Assembly (NCBI GenBank): GCA_900551205.1
Contig: URUW01000093.1
Coordinates: 1 to 7,052, forward strand
Length of the DNA stretch: 7,052 nucleotides
DNA from: an uncultured Collinsella sp.
GTDB lineage: Bacteria > Actinomycetota > Coriobacteriia > Coriobacteriales > Coriobacteriaceae
Reading direction: 5' to 3'
The notes below the pieces were generated by a model that had not been told where the DNA came from, made no database searches, and worked only from the letters and a program-made list of their open reading frames with translations. Every line of letters starts with the position of its first letter. The first letter of the stretch is position 1. This document shows positions 6,848-7,052 of the stretch, piece by piece. Made by a program: the position numbers and the translations under genes.

Positions 6848-6903
6848 TAGTCCTCGGGGACGTTCTTGAATGACCAGTCGTTTAAGAGCGTCCCCAATGA
6901 CTA
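6848..6903 (+). repeat. 56-nt near-perfect hairpin (REP/MITE-like or structured RNA)
   Basis: The two halves are complementary almost end to end. TAGTC (6848-6852) pairs with GACTA (6899-6903), then a 3-nt mostly mispaired step. GGGGACG (6856-6862) pairs with CGTCCCC (6889-6895), and pairing continues to the centre at 6874-6877. The three imperfect positions in the inner stem are G-U or U-G in plus-strand RNA but A-C mismatches in minus-strand RNA, so the plus strand folds better. Neither side has a T-tract, so it is not a standard terminator. Its look resembles palindromic dispersed repeats, which I cannot confirm without the genome. Confidence 0.7.
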
Positions 6904-6938
6904 CTTTGGACCACGAAGGCGCCGCAGGTTGAGCATAA

Positions 6939-7052
6939 GACAGCGAAAACGCCCCTAAGCGAGCAAGGTGACGCGAAAGAGGAGGGAAGCGTACTTTGGT
7001 ACGCGACCGACGATTGAACGTCAGATTGCCGCTTAGGGGCGTTTGCAGCGTC
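6939..7052. repeat. About 114-nt nested inverted-repeat element (candidate structured RNA or dispersed repeat), may continue past the edge
   Basis: AAACGCCCCTAAGCG (6947-6961) and CGCTTAGGGGCGTTT (7030-7044) are perfect 15-bp arms. A GAC/GTC pair at the outer ends (6939-6941, 7050-7052) continues the symmetry through a poorly matched gap. Inside, GCAA/TTGC (6963-6966, 7026-7029) and TGACG/CGTCA (6969-6973, 7019-7023) pair in register after a single bulged A at 6962. A central hairpin GCGTAC-TTTG-GTACGC (6989-7004) is perfect. Between it and the outer helices lies a large internal loop with one purine-rich side (GAAAGAGGAGGGAA, 6975-6988). No coding frame explains this. Direction is undetermined. 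Confidence 0.7.

Larger units (their letters stand above)
6698..7052. other. 355-nt non-coding region upstream of the YhgE/Pip operon
   Basis: No credible gene was found on either strand; open frames here are short, lack SD sites and match no family I recognise. The region holds, from left to right, the leader inverted repeat, the promoter and palindrome, a stretch (about 6805-6845) with nothing I can name, a 56-nt hairpin, a spacer of about 35 nt, and a nested-stem element reaching the right edge. Confidence 0.7.

Noticed and set aside
6848..6903. The 56-nt hairpin as an intrinsic terminator for a gene right of the window
   Set aside because: No T-tract follows the stem on either strand.

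Overview
The window is about 57-58% GC by eye. It has compact, minus-strand-oriented genes with strong Shine-Dalgarno (SD) sites and GC-rich terminators. The protein content (paired YhgE/Pip-type membrane proteins, an EamA transporter and an M20D-type amidohydrolase) fits a Gram-positive gut actinobacterium. A Coriobacteriia member such as Collinsella is my best guess, inferred from style and not proven.

All supported genes are on the minus strand, so they read from right to left. From right to left: (a) 6698-7052 has no gene. It holds two strong inverted-repeat structures (6848-6903 and 6939-7052), then a candidate promoter whose -35 is overlapped by a GTACA-AC-TGTAC palindrome, then a leader that can fold over the start codon. 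(b) 3872-6697 and 1682-3871 are two paralogous YhgE/Pip proteins in one operon. The stop codon of the first directly abuts the ATG of the second, and a full-strength SD site is encoded in the last codons of the first gene. (c) A 13-bp GC-rich hairpin with a T-tract (1551-1587) ends the operon. (d) 498-1481 is a ten-helix EamA/DMT exporter with its own candidate promoter and a strong terminator (460-486). (e) 1-381 is the N-terminal part of an M20D-family amidohydrolase that runs off the left edge; it is a real gene with a good SD site.

The two YhgE/Pip proteins share the family architecture: one N-terminal membrane helix, an extracytoplasmic domain, a long Ala/Ser/Thr/Leu-rich helical region, and a C-terminal multi-helix membrane domain. 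They probably work together in the envelope. The first carries two additional membrane helices and a hydrophilic tail that the second lacks. The most unusual material is the non-coding stretch at the right end: a 56-nt hairpin whose mispairs are wobble-compatible only in plus-strand RNA, and a roughly 114-nt nested stem structure. Either could be a dispersed repeat or a structured RNA; copy number in the genome would decide.
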